DNA from: Actinomadura hibisca NBRC 15177
GTDB taxonomy: Bacteria > Actinomycetota > Actinomycetes > Streptosporangiales > Streptosporangiaceae
NCBI RefSeq assembly: GCF_001552635.1
Contig: NZ_BCRO01000029.1
Coordinates: 1-64,000 of the forward strand
Length of the DNA: 64,000 nucleotides
Direction of reading: 5' to 3'
In this document: positions 31,592 through 40,004 of the stretch, in pieces
Position numbering within the stretch: position 1 is the first letter of the stretch
Layout of the letters: the number at the start of each line of letters is the position of its first letter
Notes under the pieces: model-generated
What the model was told of the DNA's origin: nothing
The model's database searches: none
The model's input: only the letters and a program-made list of their open reading frames with translations
Translations under genes and position numbers: made by a program

Positions 31592-31674
31592 TTCCATGCC
31601 CTGCCTTCCATGTCCTGCCTTCCATGTCCTGCCTTCCATGTCCTGCCTTCCATGTCCTGCCTTCCATGTCCTGC
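31591..31674. repeat. 14-bp minisatellite, six units
   Basis: Six head-to-tail units of CTTCCATGTCCTGC. The first has one change (CTTCCATGCCCTGC); units 2-6 are identical. It lies between the GH15 terminator and the convergent VOC gene end at 31708. Identity between units implies recent slippage expansion. Confidence 0.95.
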
Positions 31675-31707
31675 TTCCGCGTCCGGGCCCTTCGCCCCTG
31701 GCGCCGC

Positions 31708-32091
31708 TCAGGCCCCGGGCAGGAAGAGGCAGAAGGGGTGCCCGGCCGGGTCGAGGTGGACGCGCACGTGCTCCTGCGGCTGGAACTCCGCCTGGACCGC
31801 GCCGAGCGCCTCGGCGTGCCGCCCGGCCGTCTCCAGGTCGTCGACCTCGATGTCCAGGTGGGCCATCATCTGCTGCGCGCCCTCGGCGGCGGGCCAGACG
31901 GGCCGGGTGTAGGCCGGTTCGGCCTGGAAGGACAGGCCCGACCCCCCGTCCGGCGAGCGCAACCGGACCCACTCGGGCCTGTCCTCCACGACCGTCCAGC
32001 CGAGCAGGTCCCGGTAGAAGCGCGCCAGCGCCCGGGGGTCCGGGCAGTCGAGCACGGTGGCGGACACGGTCATGCGGGGCCGAGGGTTCAC
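31708..32091 (-). CDS. VOC/glyoxalase-superfamily protein
   Basis: 127-residue vicinal-oxygen-chelate domain protein with two beta-alpha-beta-beta-beta modules: SATVLDCPDPRALARFYRDLLGW, and MMAHLDIEVDDLETAGRHAEALGA, ending HLDPAGHPFCLFLPG. The family includes bleomycin/fosfomycin resistance proteins, dioxygenases and binding proteins; the substrate is not predictable. GTG 32091 was chosen for AGGAGA 4-5 bases upstream. An ATG at 32073 is the alternative. A hypothetical longer N-terminus running into the promoter region is not supported. It is divergent from the hydrolase at 32216. Confidence 0.82.
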   Translation of the reverse strand: MNPRPRMTVSATVLDCPDPRALARFYRDLLGWTVVEDRPEWVRLRSPDGGSGLSFQAEPAYTRPVWPAAEGAQQMMAHLDIEVDDLETAGRHAEALGAVQAEFQPQEHVRVHLDPAGHPFCLFLPGA

Positions 32092-32194
32092 ATGGTCTCC
32101 TGTGGGTGCGGTGTCCTCTGCCGCTCCGCGAGCGGCGACGCCCGGATACTGCCCGCGGGCGGGCGAGATCAACGCCCGAGTTTGGCCACCTGTC

Positions 32195-32210
32195 GTTATG
32201 GTCAGATAAC
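32195..32210 (+). promoter_or_regulatory. Small inverted repeat before the alpha/beta hydrolase
   Basis: GTTAT-GGTCAG-ATAAC (arms 32195-32199 and 32206-32210), an AT-rich patch ending 5 bp before the GTG at 32216. It may be an operator or contain the -10 region of a short-leader promoter shared with the divergent VOC gene. Confidence 0.3.
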
Positions 32211-32215
32211 AGACG

Positions 32216-33010
32216 GTGAGCACCGGTTCGATGTCAGGCACGGGGAAGACGGCCGGGATCGTCCGCCGCTGGGACAGGGTGGACGGGCTGCGCATGCACG
32301 CGCGGGCGCTCGGCTCCCCGTCCTCACCCCCGCTGGTGCTGGTGCACGGGCTCGGCATCTCCGGCCGGTACATGGTCCCGCTGATGCGGCTGCTGGCCGA
32401 CGACCACTATGTGCTGGCACCTGACCTCCCCGGAATCGGGGCCAGCGACCGTCCCCGCGCGCCACTGGACGTCGCCGGGCTCGCCGACGCCCTGGCGGCC
32501 TGGACGGAGACCGTCGGCCTCCACCGCCCGGCGCTGCTCGGCCACTCCCTGGGCTGCCAGGTCGTGGCGCACGTCGCCGACCGCTACCCCGACCGGGCGA
32601 GCCGCCTGGTGCTGGCGGGGCCCGGCCGCGACCCGGCGGCCCGCTCGCCGGTGCGGCAGGCGTTGCGGCTGGTGGCCGACGCGCCCCGGGAAGCGCCGTC
32701 GCTGATCCCGCTGGCCGTCACCGACTACCTGCGCTCCGGGCCTTGGCGGATGTGGCGGACCCTCCGCGCCTCGCTGGAGACCGACGCCGCCGACCGCCTG
32801 CGCCGCATCCCGCACCCCACCCTCGTGGTGCGGGGGAGCCGCGACCCGATCGCCTCCCCCGACTGGGCGCGGACCATCGCGGACCTGCTCCCGGCGGGGG
32901 CCGCCGTGCAGCTCGACGGCGCGCCGCACGCGGTCAACTACACGACCCCCGCCGCGCTCGCCGGGATCGTGCGCCCCTTCCTCGCCGGAGGCGTCGAGGG
33001 CCCGTACTGA
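32216..33010 (+). CDS. Alpha/beta hydrolase
   Basis: 264-residue alpha/beta hydrolase fold enzyme. It has the oxyanion motif VLVHGLGISGRYM, LAPDLPGIGASDRP, nucleophile elbow LLGHSLGCQVVAH (Ser), acid in VVRGSRDPIAS (Asp), and His in LDGAPHAVNYTTP. There is no signal peptide. Related proteins are annotated as esterases, haloperoxidase-like enzymes or C-C hydrolases; the substrate is not deducible. The start is GTG. The ATGs at 32231 and 32291 are later options, but the first would still keep the fold. Confidence 0.85.
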   Translation: MSTGSMSGTGKTAGIVRRWDRVDGLRMHARALGSPSSPPLVLVHGLGISGRYMVPLMRLLADDHYVLAPDLPGIGASDRPRAPLDVAGLADALAAWTETVGLHRPALLGHSLGCQVVAHVADRYPDRASRLVLAGPGRDPAARSPVRQALRLVADAPREAPSLIPLAVTDYLRSGPWRMWRTLRASLETDAADRLRRIPHPTLVVRGSRDPIASPDWARTIADLLPAGAAVQLDGAPHAVNYTTPAALAGIVRPFLAGGVEGPY

Positions 33011-33133
33011 CGGGCACGTGGCGAGAAACAGAAACGATCATGCGATGTGCTGACCCCGCCCTGCCCTGCCCTTGCTCCGCGCCGGGAATCAACGAGGCGT
33101 CCGGTCCACCACGCCTTCAGGGAGCTCCCGAGC

Positions 33134-33667
33134 ATGTCCGACGACTTCGTGATCGACGTCACCCGCATCCGCGACCAGGTCCGCCAGAAGATGGACGAGG
33201 GGCCCGTCACCGGCACCTACGGCCACGACCCGAAGCGCGTCATCGGGGTGCTCAACGACGTCGTCGCCACCGAGGTGGTCTGCTGGCTGCGCTACACCCG
33301 GCACGCCATCGCCGCCTCCGGCATCGACCGCGCCCAGGTGAGCGCGGAGTTCACCGAGCACGCCAAGGAGGAGCTGGACCACGGGCTGCGCGCGGCCGAG
33401 CGCATCAGCCAGCTCGGCGGCGACCCCGACTTCGACCCGGCCAAGCTCGCCCAGCGCTCGCACACCGACTACACGACCCCGCCCGACGACGACCTGAAGC
33501 AGATGTTGCGCGACAACCTGGAGGCCGAGCGCATCGTCATCGCCACCTACCAGGAGATCATCCGGTGGCTGGGCGACGGCGACCCCACCACCCGGCGGCT
33601 GATGGAGTCGATCCTGGAGGAAGAGGAGGACCACGCCGACGACCTGGTGGACCTGCTCGGCATCTGA
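33134..33667 (+). CDS. Ferritin-like (bacterioferritin-type) diiron protein
   Basis: 177-residue four-helix ferritin-like protein. Carboxylate/His ligands are visible on the helices: Glu in VVATEVVCWLRYTRHA, EExxH in HAKEELDHGLRAAERI, Glu in NLEAERIVIATYQEII, and ExxH in LEEEEDHADDLVDLL. This matches the dinuclear iron centre of bacterioferritins, though no heme-ligand Met is evident. It probably stores iron or detoxifies peroxide in the cytosol. GGGAG lies 8-9 bases before the ATG. It is followed at 60 bp by the HAD gene on the same strand. Confidence 0.85.
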   Translation: MSDDFVIDVTRIRDQVRQKMDEGPVTGTYGHDPKRVIGVLNDVVATEVVCWLRYTRHAIAASGIDRAQVSAEFTEHAKEELDHGLRAAERISQLGGDPDFDPAKLAQRSHTDYTTPPDDDLKQMLRDNLEAERIVIATYQEIIRWLGDGDPTTRRLMESILEEEEDHADDLVDLLGI

Positions 33668-33726
33668 GCGGCCCGCGTCTTCCCGCCCCCAGGGTTCCCG
33701 CAGGTCGAGACGGGTATGTGCCGATC

Positions 33727-34386
33727 ATGACCGACGCGGTGATCTTCGATGTGGACGGCACGCTGGTGGACACCGACTACCTGCACGCCGTCGCCTGGTG
33801 GGAGGCGTTCCGGCAGCACGGGCACGACGTCGCGATGGCCGAGATCCACCGGGCCATCGGCATGGGCTCGGACAAGCTGCTCGACAGGCTGCTGCCGCCG
33901 GACCGGGACCGGGACGACGACGACCCGGTCCGGGCGGCGCACCTGGCGCTGTACGGGCAGTACTGGACGCGGCTCCGGGCGTTCGACGGGGCCGCGGACC
34001 TGCTGCGCAGGTGCGCCGCGCAGGGCAGCCGCGTCGTGCTCGCCAGCTCGGCGGGCGACACCGAGCTGCGGGCCCTGCGCGCCGCGCTGGACGCCGACGA
34101 CGCCATCACCGCCGTCACCTCCTCCTCCGACGCCGAGCAGAGCAAGCCCGCGCCCGACATCGTGAACATCGCGCTCGAACGGGCGGGCGTGCCGCCCGAG
34201 CGGGCCGTCTTCGTCGGTGACGCGGTGTGGGACGTCGAGGCGTGCAAGAAGGCCGGGGTGCGCTGCGTGGGGGTGCTGAGCGGGGGCATCTCGCGTCAGG
34301 AGCTGGAGGAGGCCGGGGCGGTGGCCGTCTACCAGAGCACCGCCGACATCCTGGCCCACTTCGACGCCAGCCCGCTCAGCGCCTGA
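33727..34386 (+). CDS. HAD-superfamily phosphatase (Gph/beta-PGM-like)
   Basis: 219-residue HAD hydrolase with a helical cap. Motif I is IFDVDGTLVDTD (Asp nucleophile about residue 8), motif II is VVLASSAGD, motif III is the SKPAPD lysine, and motif IV is FVGDAVWDVEACKKAG. It is similar to phosphoglycolate phosphatase and beta-phosphoglucomutase relatives, with substrate unknown. The ATG has no strong ribosome-binding site. Its stop overlaps a CTG codon that may start the PhoD gene (CTGA). Confidence 0.88.
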   Translation: MTDAVIFDVDGTLVDTDYLHAVAWWEAFRQHGHDVAMAEIHRAIGMGSDKLLDRLLPPDRDRDDDDPVRAAHLALYGQYWTRLRAFDGAADLLRRCAAQGSRVVLASSAGDTELRALRAALDADDAITAVTSSSDAEQSKPAPDIVNIALERAGVPPERAVFVGDAVWDVEACKKAGVRCVGVLSGGISRQELEEAGAVAVYQSTADILAHFDASPLSA

Positions 34387-35978
34387 ACCCGCCCGCGCCG
34401 CCCGGGCGGCGGCGGTTCCTCGCCCTGTCGGGGGCCGCCATGACCCTGGCCATGACCACGCGCTCCCCCGACGCCGCCACCCGGACCGCGCCCGCTCCGC
34501 CGCGCGGGACCGACCCGTTCGGGCTGGGCGTCGCCTCGGGCGACCCGCTGCCGGACGGCGTCGTGCTCTGGACCCGGCTCGCGCCGCACCCGCTGGAACC
34601 CTGGGGCGGGCTCGACGACCGGCGCTACCGCGTGGAGTGGGAGGTCGCCGAGGACGACCGGTTCCGCGAGGTCGTGCGGCGCGGCGGCGCGTGGGCCACG
34701 CCGGAGTACTCGCATTCGGTGCACGTGGACGTGCGCGGGCTCAGGCCCGGCCGCGAGTACTTCTACCGGTTCCGCAGCGGCGGCCAGATCAGCCGGGCCG
34801 GACGCACCCGGACCGCGCCCGACCCCCGGCGGCGGCTGGGCTCCATGACCTACGCCTTCGCCTCCTGCCAGGCGTGGCAGGACGGCTACTTCACCGCCTA
34901 CCGGCACATGGCCGCCGAGGACCTCGACCTGGTCGTGCACCTGGGCGACTACCTCTACGAGGGCGGGATCATGCCGTCCGGCGGGGTGCGGAACACCCCG
35001 GTCCACGACGGGTTGCGGTTCCGCTGCGACACCCTGGACCGCTACCGCCTCCAGTACGGGCTCTACAAGAGCGACCCCGACCTCCAGGCCGCGCACGCCC
35101 ACGCGCCCTGGCTGGTCACCTGGGACGACCACGAGGTGCTGAACAACTACGCCGGGCAGGTCGCCGACGAGAGCGTCTCCAGCGTCGCCGACTTCCTGGT
35201 GTGGCGCGCCAACGCCTACCGGGCCTTCTGGGAGCACCAGCCGCTCCGGCGGGCGCAGCGGGCGGTCGGACCGGACATGCCGCTGTACCGCCGCGTCGCC
35301 TACGGGGACCTGGTGGAGTTCGACGTGCTGGACGGGCGGCAGTACCGGTCCGACCAGGCGTGCGGGGACGGCGCCCGGACCGACTGCGCCGCGCGGCTCG
35401 ACCCGGCGCGCAGCATGCTCGGCGAGCGGCAGGAGAAGTGGCTGACCGACGGCCTGGCCGGGTCGAGGGCCCGCTGGAAGGTGCTGGCCAACCAGGTCGT
35501 CATGGCCCAGAACGACTTCGACCCGGACCCCGGCGCCCAGAACTTCTCCATGGACTTCTGGGACGGCTACAAGGCGTCGCGGGACCGGCTGTTCCGGAGC
35601 ATCGCCGAGCGCGGCGTCCAGGACGTCGTGGTGATCACCGGGGACGCGCACCGCGCCCAGGCCGGCGACCTCACACTGGACTTCGACGACCCCGGCTCCC
35701 CCACGATCGGCTCGGAGTTCCTCGGCACCTCCATCAGCAGCGGCGGCGACGGCTCGGCGGGCGGCCTGCCACCCGGGCGGCACGATCCCGTCAACCCGCA
35801 CGTCCGCTTCCGGGACAACCGGCGCGGTTACGTGACCTGCACGCTCACCCCGCACGAGTACCGGGCGTCCTACCGGTTGTTGCCGCAGGTGAGCCGGCCC
35901 GGCGCGCCGGTCGCGACGGCGGCCCGGTTCGTGATCGAGAGCGGCAGGCCCGGCCTGCACGCGGAGGAGGCCCGATGA
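34383..35978 (+). CDS. phoD: PhoD-type alkaline phosphatase/phosphodiesterase, Tat-exported
   Basis: Extracellular metallophosphatase of the PhoD family (Ca/Fe-dependent phosphomonoester/diester cleavage). It has an N-terminal PhoD_N domain (FGLGVASGDPLPDGVVLWTRL) and catalytic motifs YAFASCQAWQDGYFTAY, LVVHLGDYLYEGG, TWDDHEVLNNYAG and VVITGDAHRAQ. A Tat signal GRRRFLALSGAAMTLAM is encoded before the first ATG (34440). Starting there would remove it, so I place the start at CTG 34383, overlapping the HAD stop, giving 531 residues. That start codon is inference; a GTG at 34227 inside the HAD gene is the other in-frame option. The stop overlaps the next gene (ATGA). Confidence 0.88.
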   Translation: MNPPAPPGRRRFLALSGAAMTLAMTTRSPDAATRTAPAPPRGTDPFGLGVASGDPLPDGVVLWTRLAPHPLEPWGGLDDRRYRVEWEVAEDDRFREVVRRGGAWATPEYSHSVHVDVRGLRPGREYFYRFRSGGQISRAGRTRTAPDPRRRLGSMTYAFASCQAWQDGYFTAYRHMAAEDLDLVVHLGDYLYEGGIMPSGGVRNTPVHDGLRFRCDTLDRYRLQYGLYKSDPDLQAAHAHAPWLVTWDDHEVLNNYAGQVADESVSSVADFLVWRANAYRAFWEHQPLRRAQRAVGPDMPLYRRVAYGDLVEFDVLDGRQYRSDQACGDGARTDCAARLDPARSMLGERQEKWLTDGLAGSRARWKVLANQVVMAQNDFDPDPGAQNFSMDFWDGYKASRDRLFRSIAERGVQDVVVITGDAHRAQAGDLTLDFDDPGSPTIGSEFLGTSISSGGDGSAGGLPPGRHDPVNPHVRFRDNRRGYVTCTLTPHEYRASYRLLPQVSRPGAPVATAARFVIESGRPGLHAEEAR

Positions 35979-36958
35979 ATCGCAGGCCGATGAACCGCAG
36001 GCCGCTGATCGCCCTCGTCGCGGCGGGCTGCGCGCTGGCCGCGTTCCCGCTGGCCGCCGCCGGGGACGCCGACGGGCCGCGCCGCGATCCGGAGCCCACC
36101 TGGACGCCGGGCCAGCTCCGCTTCCCGCCGCCGCCCGACAACCCGCGCTTCACCACGCTGCGCAAGATCGAGGCGCGGGCCTTGCGGGCGGCGGGCGGGC
36201 GGCTCGCGCCGTTCGCCGACCGGGCGGCGCTGACGATCGTCCGGTCCACCGAGCCGCGCTGCCGCAACGGCTGGCTGACGGTGGGGCTCCGCAACGGCGG
36301 CGGCCGTCCCGTCTACGGCGACCTGGCGGCCGAGGCGGGCCCGCTCCAGGTGTCGCGGCCGGTGTTCTCCACCTACCTGCCCGCCGCCTACGAGGCGCGG
36401 GTGCAGCTCCGGATCACCGTGCCGCCGCAGGTCGAGGCGGGCGGGTACCGGCTGCGGCTGCGCACCGGCGGGGAGCGGCTGACGGTGCCGGTGACCGTGG
36501 CCGCGCCGGGTCCCGGGCAGGACAACCTGGCGTGCGGGCGGCTCGTCACGGCCTCCTCCGACGACCCGTCGGGCCGCTTCCCGGCCGCCAGCGTCACCGA
36601 CGGGAACCTCAACGGCGAGGAGTTCGGCGTCGGCAACGGCTGGAACGACGGCACCGCGAGCCGCTGGCCCGACACCGTGGACGTCGCCCTCGCCGCCGCC
36701 CGGCCGATCGGCAAGGTCGTCCTGCACACCGTGGACAGCAACCGCTACAGCGCCGCCCGCTACGGCCTGCGCGACTGGGACGTCCAGGTCCGCACGGACG
36801 GGGCGTGGACCACGGTGGCCCGCTCCCGCGCCAACGCGTCGGCCCGCGTGGAGCACACCTTCGCCCCGGTGACCGCCGACGCCGTGCGCGTGGTCGCCCT
36901 CGGCTCCAACGACGGCCGCTTCGCCCGGATCGTCGAGCTGGAGGTCTTCGGCCCGTGA
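35975..36958 (+). CDS. Secreted protein with discoidin (F5/8 type C) domain
   Basis: 327-residue exported protein. A signal peptide (about 1-29) has MNRRPMNRRP followed by a hydrophobic core and AAAGDA. Residues about 60-180 form an Ig-like or beta-rich region of unknown family. Residues about 185-327 look like an F5/8C (galactose-binding) domain: LVTASSDDPSGRFPAASVTDG, GWNDGTASRWPDTVDVALA, VVLHTVDSNRYS and DWDVQVRTDG, ending VVALGSNDGRFARIVELEVFG. The ATG overlaps the phoD stop, so the two are made together. I infer that it may anchor the phosphatase to wall glycans or teichoic acids. A 15-bp duplication creates two possible ATG starts. Confidence 0.85.
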   Translation: MNRRPMNRRPLIALVAAGCALAAFPLAAAGDADGPRRDPEPTWTPGQLRFPPPPDNPRFTTLRKIEARALRAAGGRLAPFADRAALTIVRSTEPRCRNGWLTVGLRNGGGRPVYGDLAAEAGPLQVSRPVFSTYLPAAYEARVQLRITVPPQVEAGGYRLRLRTGGERLTVPVTVAAPGPGQDNLACGRLVTASSDDPSGRFPAASVTDGNLNGEEFGVGNGWNDGTASRWPDTVDVALAAARPIGKVVLHTVDSNRYSAARYGLRDWDVQVRTDGAWTTVARSRANASARVEHTFAPVTADAVRVVALGSNDGRFARIVELEVFGP

Positions 36959-36962
36959 CGGG

Positions 36963-37001
36963 CCTGGTGGGGAGGCGGGCCGGACCCGCCTCCCCACCAG
37001 G
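36963..37001. terminator. Bidirectional 17-bp perfect hairpin
   Basis: CCTGGTGGGGAGGCGGG (36963-36979) and CCCGCCTCCCCACCAGG (36985-37001) with loop CCGGA. It lies between the convergent discoidin-domain gene and secDF, and should end both transcripts. Confidence 0.9.
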
Positions 37002-39272
37002 TCACACGACGGCGCCCGAGTCGCCGACCTTGCGGGACGGCGGGCGCTGGAGCTTCTTGGCGTGCGGGGCGGGCGCCTTGTTGAAGCGCTCCAGCACGAT
37101 CGCCAGCGGCGTGGCGGTGAACACGCTGGAGTAGGTGCCCACGACGATGCCGATCAGCAGCGCGACGGCGAAGTCGGTCAGCGAGTCGCCGCCGAGGAAC
37201 GCCAGCGCGCCCAGGATGAACAGCGCGCCCATGCCGGTGTTGACGGTGCGGGGCATCGTCTGGAGCGCGCCCAGGTTGGCGATCTCGGCGAACGGGGCGT
37301 CGCGGCGCGCGCCCCACAACTCCCGGACCCGGTCGAACACCACCACCGAGTCGTTCACCGAGTAGCCGATCACCGTCAGCAGCGCGGCCAGGAACACCCC
37401 GTCGACGGGCTTGCCCAGCCACGCGAACACGCCGGTGACGATCAGCACGTCGTGGAACATCGCCAGCACCGCCCCGGCCCCGAACGTCCAGCGGAACCGG
37501 ATCGCCAGGTAGGCGAGCTGGGCCAGCAGCGCCACGCCCAGCGCGATCAGCGCCTTCTGGCGCAGCTCGTCGCCCAGGCTCGGGCCGATCAGCTCGTCGC
37601 GCTGCTTGGTGGTCTGGCCGCCCTTCTCGGCCAGCGCGTTCTGGATCCTGGTGACCTCGGCGTTGCTGAGGTTCTCGGTGCGCACCGAGATGTCGTCCTG
37701 GCCGGAGGTCTGCACGACCGCGCGTGGGAACCCGGCGTCGGCGACCGCCGCGCGGGCGGTGTCGATGTCGAGGGTCTTGGCGGTGGAGTACTCGACCAGG
37801 CGGCCGCCGGTGAACTCCACCCCGAAGTTCAGGCCGCGCACGAAGATCCCGGTGACGGCCAGCACGACCGCGGCGAAGGAGATCCCGAGCCACAACGTGC
37901 CGCGCCTCATCAGGTCGGGGTTGCGGCGGTCCAGCCAGCGGCGGACCCGGCCCACCCCGCCGAGGCCCGACAGGCCGGGCCTGCGCTCGACGAAGCGGCG
38001 CGACAACACGGCCTCGGTGAGCACCCGGCTGAGCAACATCGCCGACACCATCGAGGCCAGCACACCGATCATCAGCGTGACGCCGAAGCCCTTCACCGGC
38101 CCCGAGGCCAGGAAGAACAACAACCCGGCGGCCAGCAGCGTGGTGATGTTGGAGTCGGCGACCGCCGACCACGCCTTGGTGAAGCCGGTGACCAGCGCGC
38201 CGCGCAGGCCCCGGCGGGGTGCGGCGGCGTACTCCTCCCTGGCCCGTTCGAAGGCCAGCACGTTGGCGTCGATCGCCATGCCGATGGCCAGCACGAACCC
38301 GGCGAGGCCCGGCAGGGTGAGGGTCGCACCGAGCGCGACCAGCGCCGCGTAGGAGATCAGCGCGTAGCAGGCCAGCGCGATGGTGGCCAGGGCCCCGGCG
38401 AGCCGGTAGACGGCGATGATGAACAGGCCGGTCAGCACGATGCCGATGATCGCGGCCCAGGCGCTGGCCTCGATGGCGGCCGCGCCCAGGGTCGGGCCGA
38501 CCACCCGCTGCTCGATGATCTTGACGGGGACCGGCAGCGCGCCGCCCTCCACCAGCGCGGCCAGCTCCTTGGCCGACTCAGGCGTGAACTGGCCGGTGAT
38601 CTGGGTGTTGCCGCCGGTGATCCCGACGCCGCAGGCGACCTGCTCGGTCACCCGGGGCGAGGAGATGACCTTGCCGTCCAGCACGAAGGCGAGGCGGCGG
38701 CCGTCGCCGGGCTGGCACGCGGCGGCGGCGGTGGCCTTCTCCCACGCCTTGCCGCCCGCGCCCTGGAACTTGATGTTGACCGACCAGCCGGTGCCGTTCT
38801 GCGCGTCGAAGGAGGCGTCGGCCGACTCGATGCCGTCGCCGCTGAGGATCGGAGCGCCGAGCATGACGGGCTGGCCGTCCTCGTCGGGCAGGAGCTGCTC
38901 GCCCTGCTTGGGCTTGCCGTCGTTGTCGCGGACGGGGTGCGCGGTGAGCTGGGCGGTCTTGCCGACCGTCTCGGCGGCGCGGGTCGGGTCCTGCACGTCG
39001 GGCAGCTCGACGATGATGCGGTCGGAGCCGGAGCGGGTGATCGATGACTCGGCGACGCCGAGCGCGTTGACCCGGCGCTCCAGCACCTGCTTGGCGCGGT
39101 CGGTGGACTCGGCGTCGGCCTTGACCGTGGCCGTGTCCTGGGTCTGGAGGACGATCTGGGTGCCGCCGCGCAGGTCGAGACCGAGGCGGGCGGGTTTGGA
39201 CAGGGCGAAGTAGAGCGATCCGGCGAGCACGGCGAACGCCAGGATCACCCGCACCAGGTTGGCGCGAGACAA
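37002..39272 (-). CDS. secDF: Protein translocase subunits SecD-SecF fused
   Basis: 756-residue fusion that uses the proton gradient to finish Sec export. The SecD half (about 1-440) has N-terminal TM1, GLDLRGGTQIVLQ, a periplasmic P1 domain with ERRVNALGVAESSITRSGSDRIIVELPD, and a TM bundle with GMAIDANVLAFERAREE. The SecF half (about 470-750) has GLNFGVEFTGGRLVEYS and VIGYSVNDSVVVFDRVRE. The start TTG 39272 was chosen for GGAGG eight bases upstream and the hydrophobic start LSRANLVRVILAF. A GTG at 39314 would add an odd N-terminus. Many actinobacteria carry separate secD and secF; a fused copy may be an additional system. Confidence 0.93.
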   Translation of the reverse strand: MSRANLVRVILAFAVLAGSLYFALSKPARLGLDLRGGTQIVLQTQDTATVKADAESTDRAKQVLERRVNALGVAESSITRSGSDRIIVELPDVQDPTRAAETVGKTAQLTAHPVRDNDGKPKQGEQLLPDEDGQPVMLGAPILSGDGIESADASFDAQNGTGWSVNIKFQGAGGKAWEKATAAAACQPGDGRRLAFVLDGKVISSPRVTEQVACGVGITGGNTQITGQFTPESAKELAALVEGGALPVPVKIIEQRVVGPTLGAAAIEASAWAAIIGIVLTGLFIIAVYRLAGALATIALACYALISYAALVALGATLTLPGLAGFVLAIGMAIDANVLAFERAREEYAAAPRRGLRGALVTGFTKAWSAVADSNITTLLAAGLLFFLASGPVKGFGVTLMIGVLASMVSAMLLSRVLTEAVLSRRFVERRPGLSGLGGVGRVRRWLDRRNPDLMRRGTLWLGISFAAVVLAVTGIFVRGLNFGVEFTGGRLVEYSTAKTLDIDTARAAVADAGFPRAVVQTSGQDDISVRTENLSNAEVTRIQNALAEKGGQTTKQRDELIGPSLGDELRQKALIALGVALLAQLAYLAIRFRWTFGAGAVLAMFHDVLIVTGVFAWLGKPVDGVFLAALLTVIGYSVNDSVVVFDRVRELWGARRDAPFAEIANLGALQTMPRTVNTGMGALFILGALAFLGGDSLTDFAVALLIGIVVGTYSSVFTATPLAIVLERFNKAPAPHAKKLQRPPSRKVGDSGAVV

Positions 39273-39335
39273 GGGAGGACCTCCACAGGGGAACACCGGC
39301 GTGACACGGGTCACGTCGGCCGGACGGAGAAGACG

Positions 39336-39977
39336 TCAGAACCCTGTGGAGCGGGGCGGGGCACGGCCCCGGGGAGCGCCGCGCGGCGCGGTGTGGACCG
39401 TCGCGGGCCGTTCGGCGCGGACGGCGTGCGCGGCGCGGGACGGCGGCAGGTCGGTGGTGGGCGGCGGGACCGCCGCGTCGTGCGCGGGCGCGGGCGCGCC
39501 GATCAGGTGCCGCAGGAGGGCGGCGCTGAGTTCGGCATGGCCTGGGCGGGAGTCGCCACGGGACGCGCCGCGCGCCTCGTTGCGGAACTCACTGCGGGAC
39601 TCACTGCGAGACTCGCTACGTGACTCGGTGCGGGTCTCACTGCGGGTCTCACTGCGGGACTCGCCGCGCGATTCGTTGCGGGTCTTGGCGGCGGCCCGGG
39701 TCCGCGCGGACGTGCCCGTGCCCGGCTGGGACGTCCCGGCGCGGATGCCCGCGGCGGCCCCCGCCGATCCGGCCGAGGCCGTGGCCGTCCCCACCGAGGG
39801 GACGACCACGAAGCCCAGCAGGCCCAGCGCGACGATCAGCAGCCGCGCCAGGCGGCCGCGCTCGTCGCCTGCGGACGGAGGCACGGGCTGGGGCGTGAGC
39901 TGGGACGGGGACCGGGCCGGGTCCTGAGGATCGCGCACGCGCTCTCCTCTCCCCGGCGGCCGATCGGTCCCCGCCAC
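39336..39977 (-). CDS. Single-pass protein with Ser-Glu-Arg tetrapeptide repeats
   Basis: 213-residue protein I cannot assign. Residues about 1-42 are charged, then comes one hydrophobic segment (LARLLIVALGLLGFVVVPSV) that could be an anchor or signal. Then an Ala/Gly/Thr region and nine tetrapeptide repeats of the type (S/T)ESR-(S/T)ETR at about residues 99-134. The repeats are rich in alternating Glu and Arg. The tail is Pro/Ala-rich. It lies upstream of secDF on the same strand with a 63-bp gap, so co-expression is possible. The composition favours an exposed, disordered linker. It could be a spurious frame, but the hydrophobic segment and strand context argue for a real gene. Confidence 0.55.
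   Translation of the reverse strand: MAGTDRPPGRGERVRDPQDPARSPSQLTPQPVPPSAGDERGRLARLLIVALGLLGFVVVPSVGTATASAGSAGAAAGIRAGTSQPGTGTSARTRAAAKTRNESRGESRSETRSETRTESRSESRSESRSEFRNEARGASRGDSRPGHAELSAALLRHLIGAPAPAHDAAVPPPTTDLPPSRAAHAVRAERPATVHTAPRGAPRGRAPPRSTGF
39575..39682 (-). repeat. 12-bp in-frame tandem repeat, nine degenerate units
   Basis: Nine units of about ACTCACTGCGGG on the plus strand, each encoding one ESR/ETR tetrapeptide on the minus strand. Most units differ by one to four bases, so it is older than the 14-bp array at 31591. Confidence 0.85.
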
Positions 39978-40004
39978 GCTACCCGACGCCGTGCCCGGCG
40001 TTGA

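Noticed and set aside
29538..31667. 709-codon minus-strand frame opposite the GH15 gene
   Set aside because: Antisense shadow; it begins within the 14-bp repeats, giving a repetitive peptide of no known type.
31591..31674. CRISPR array
   Set aside because: The 14-bp units are directly adjacent with no spacers and no cas genes are present.
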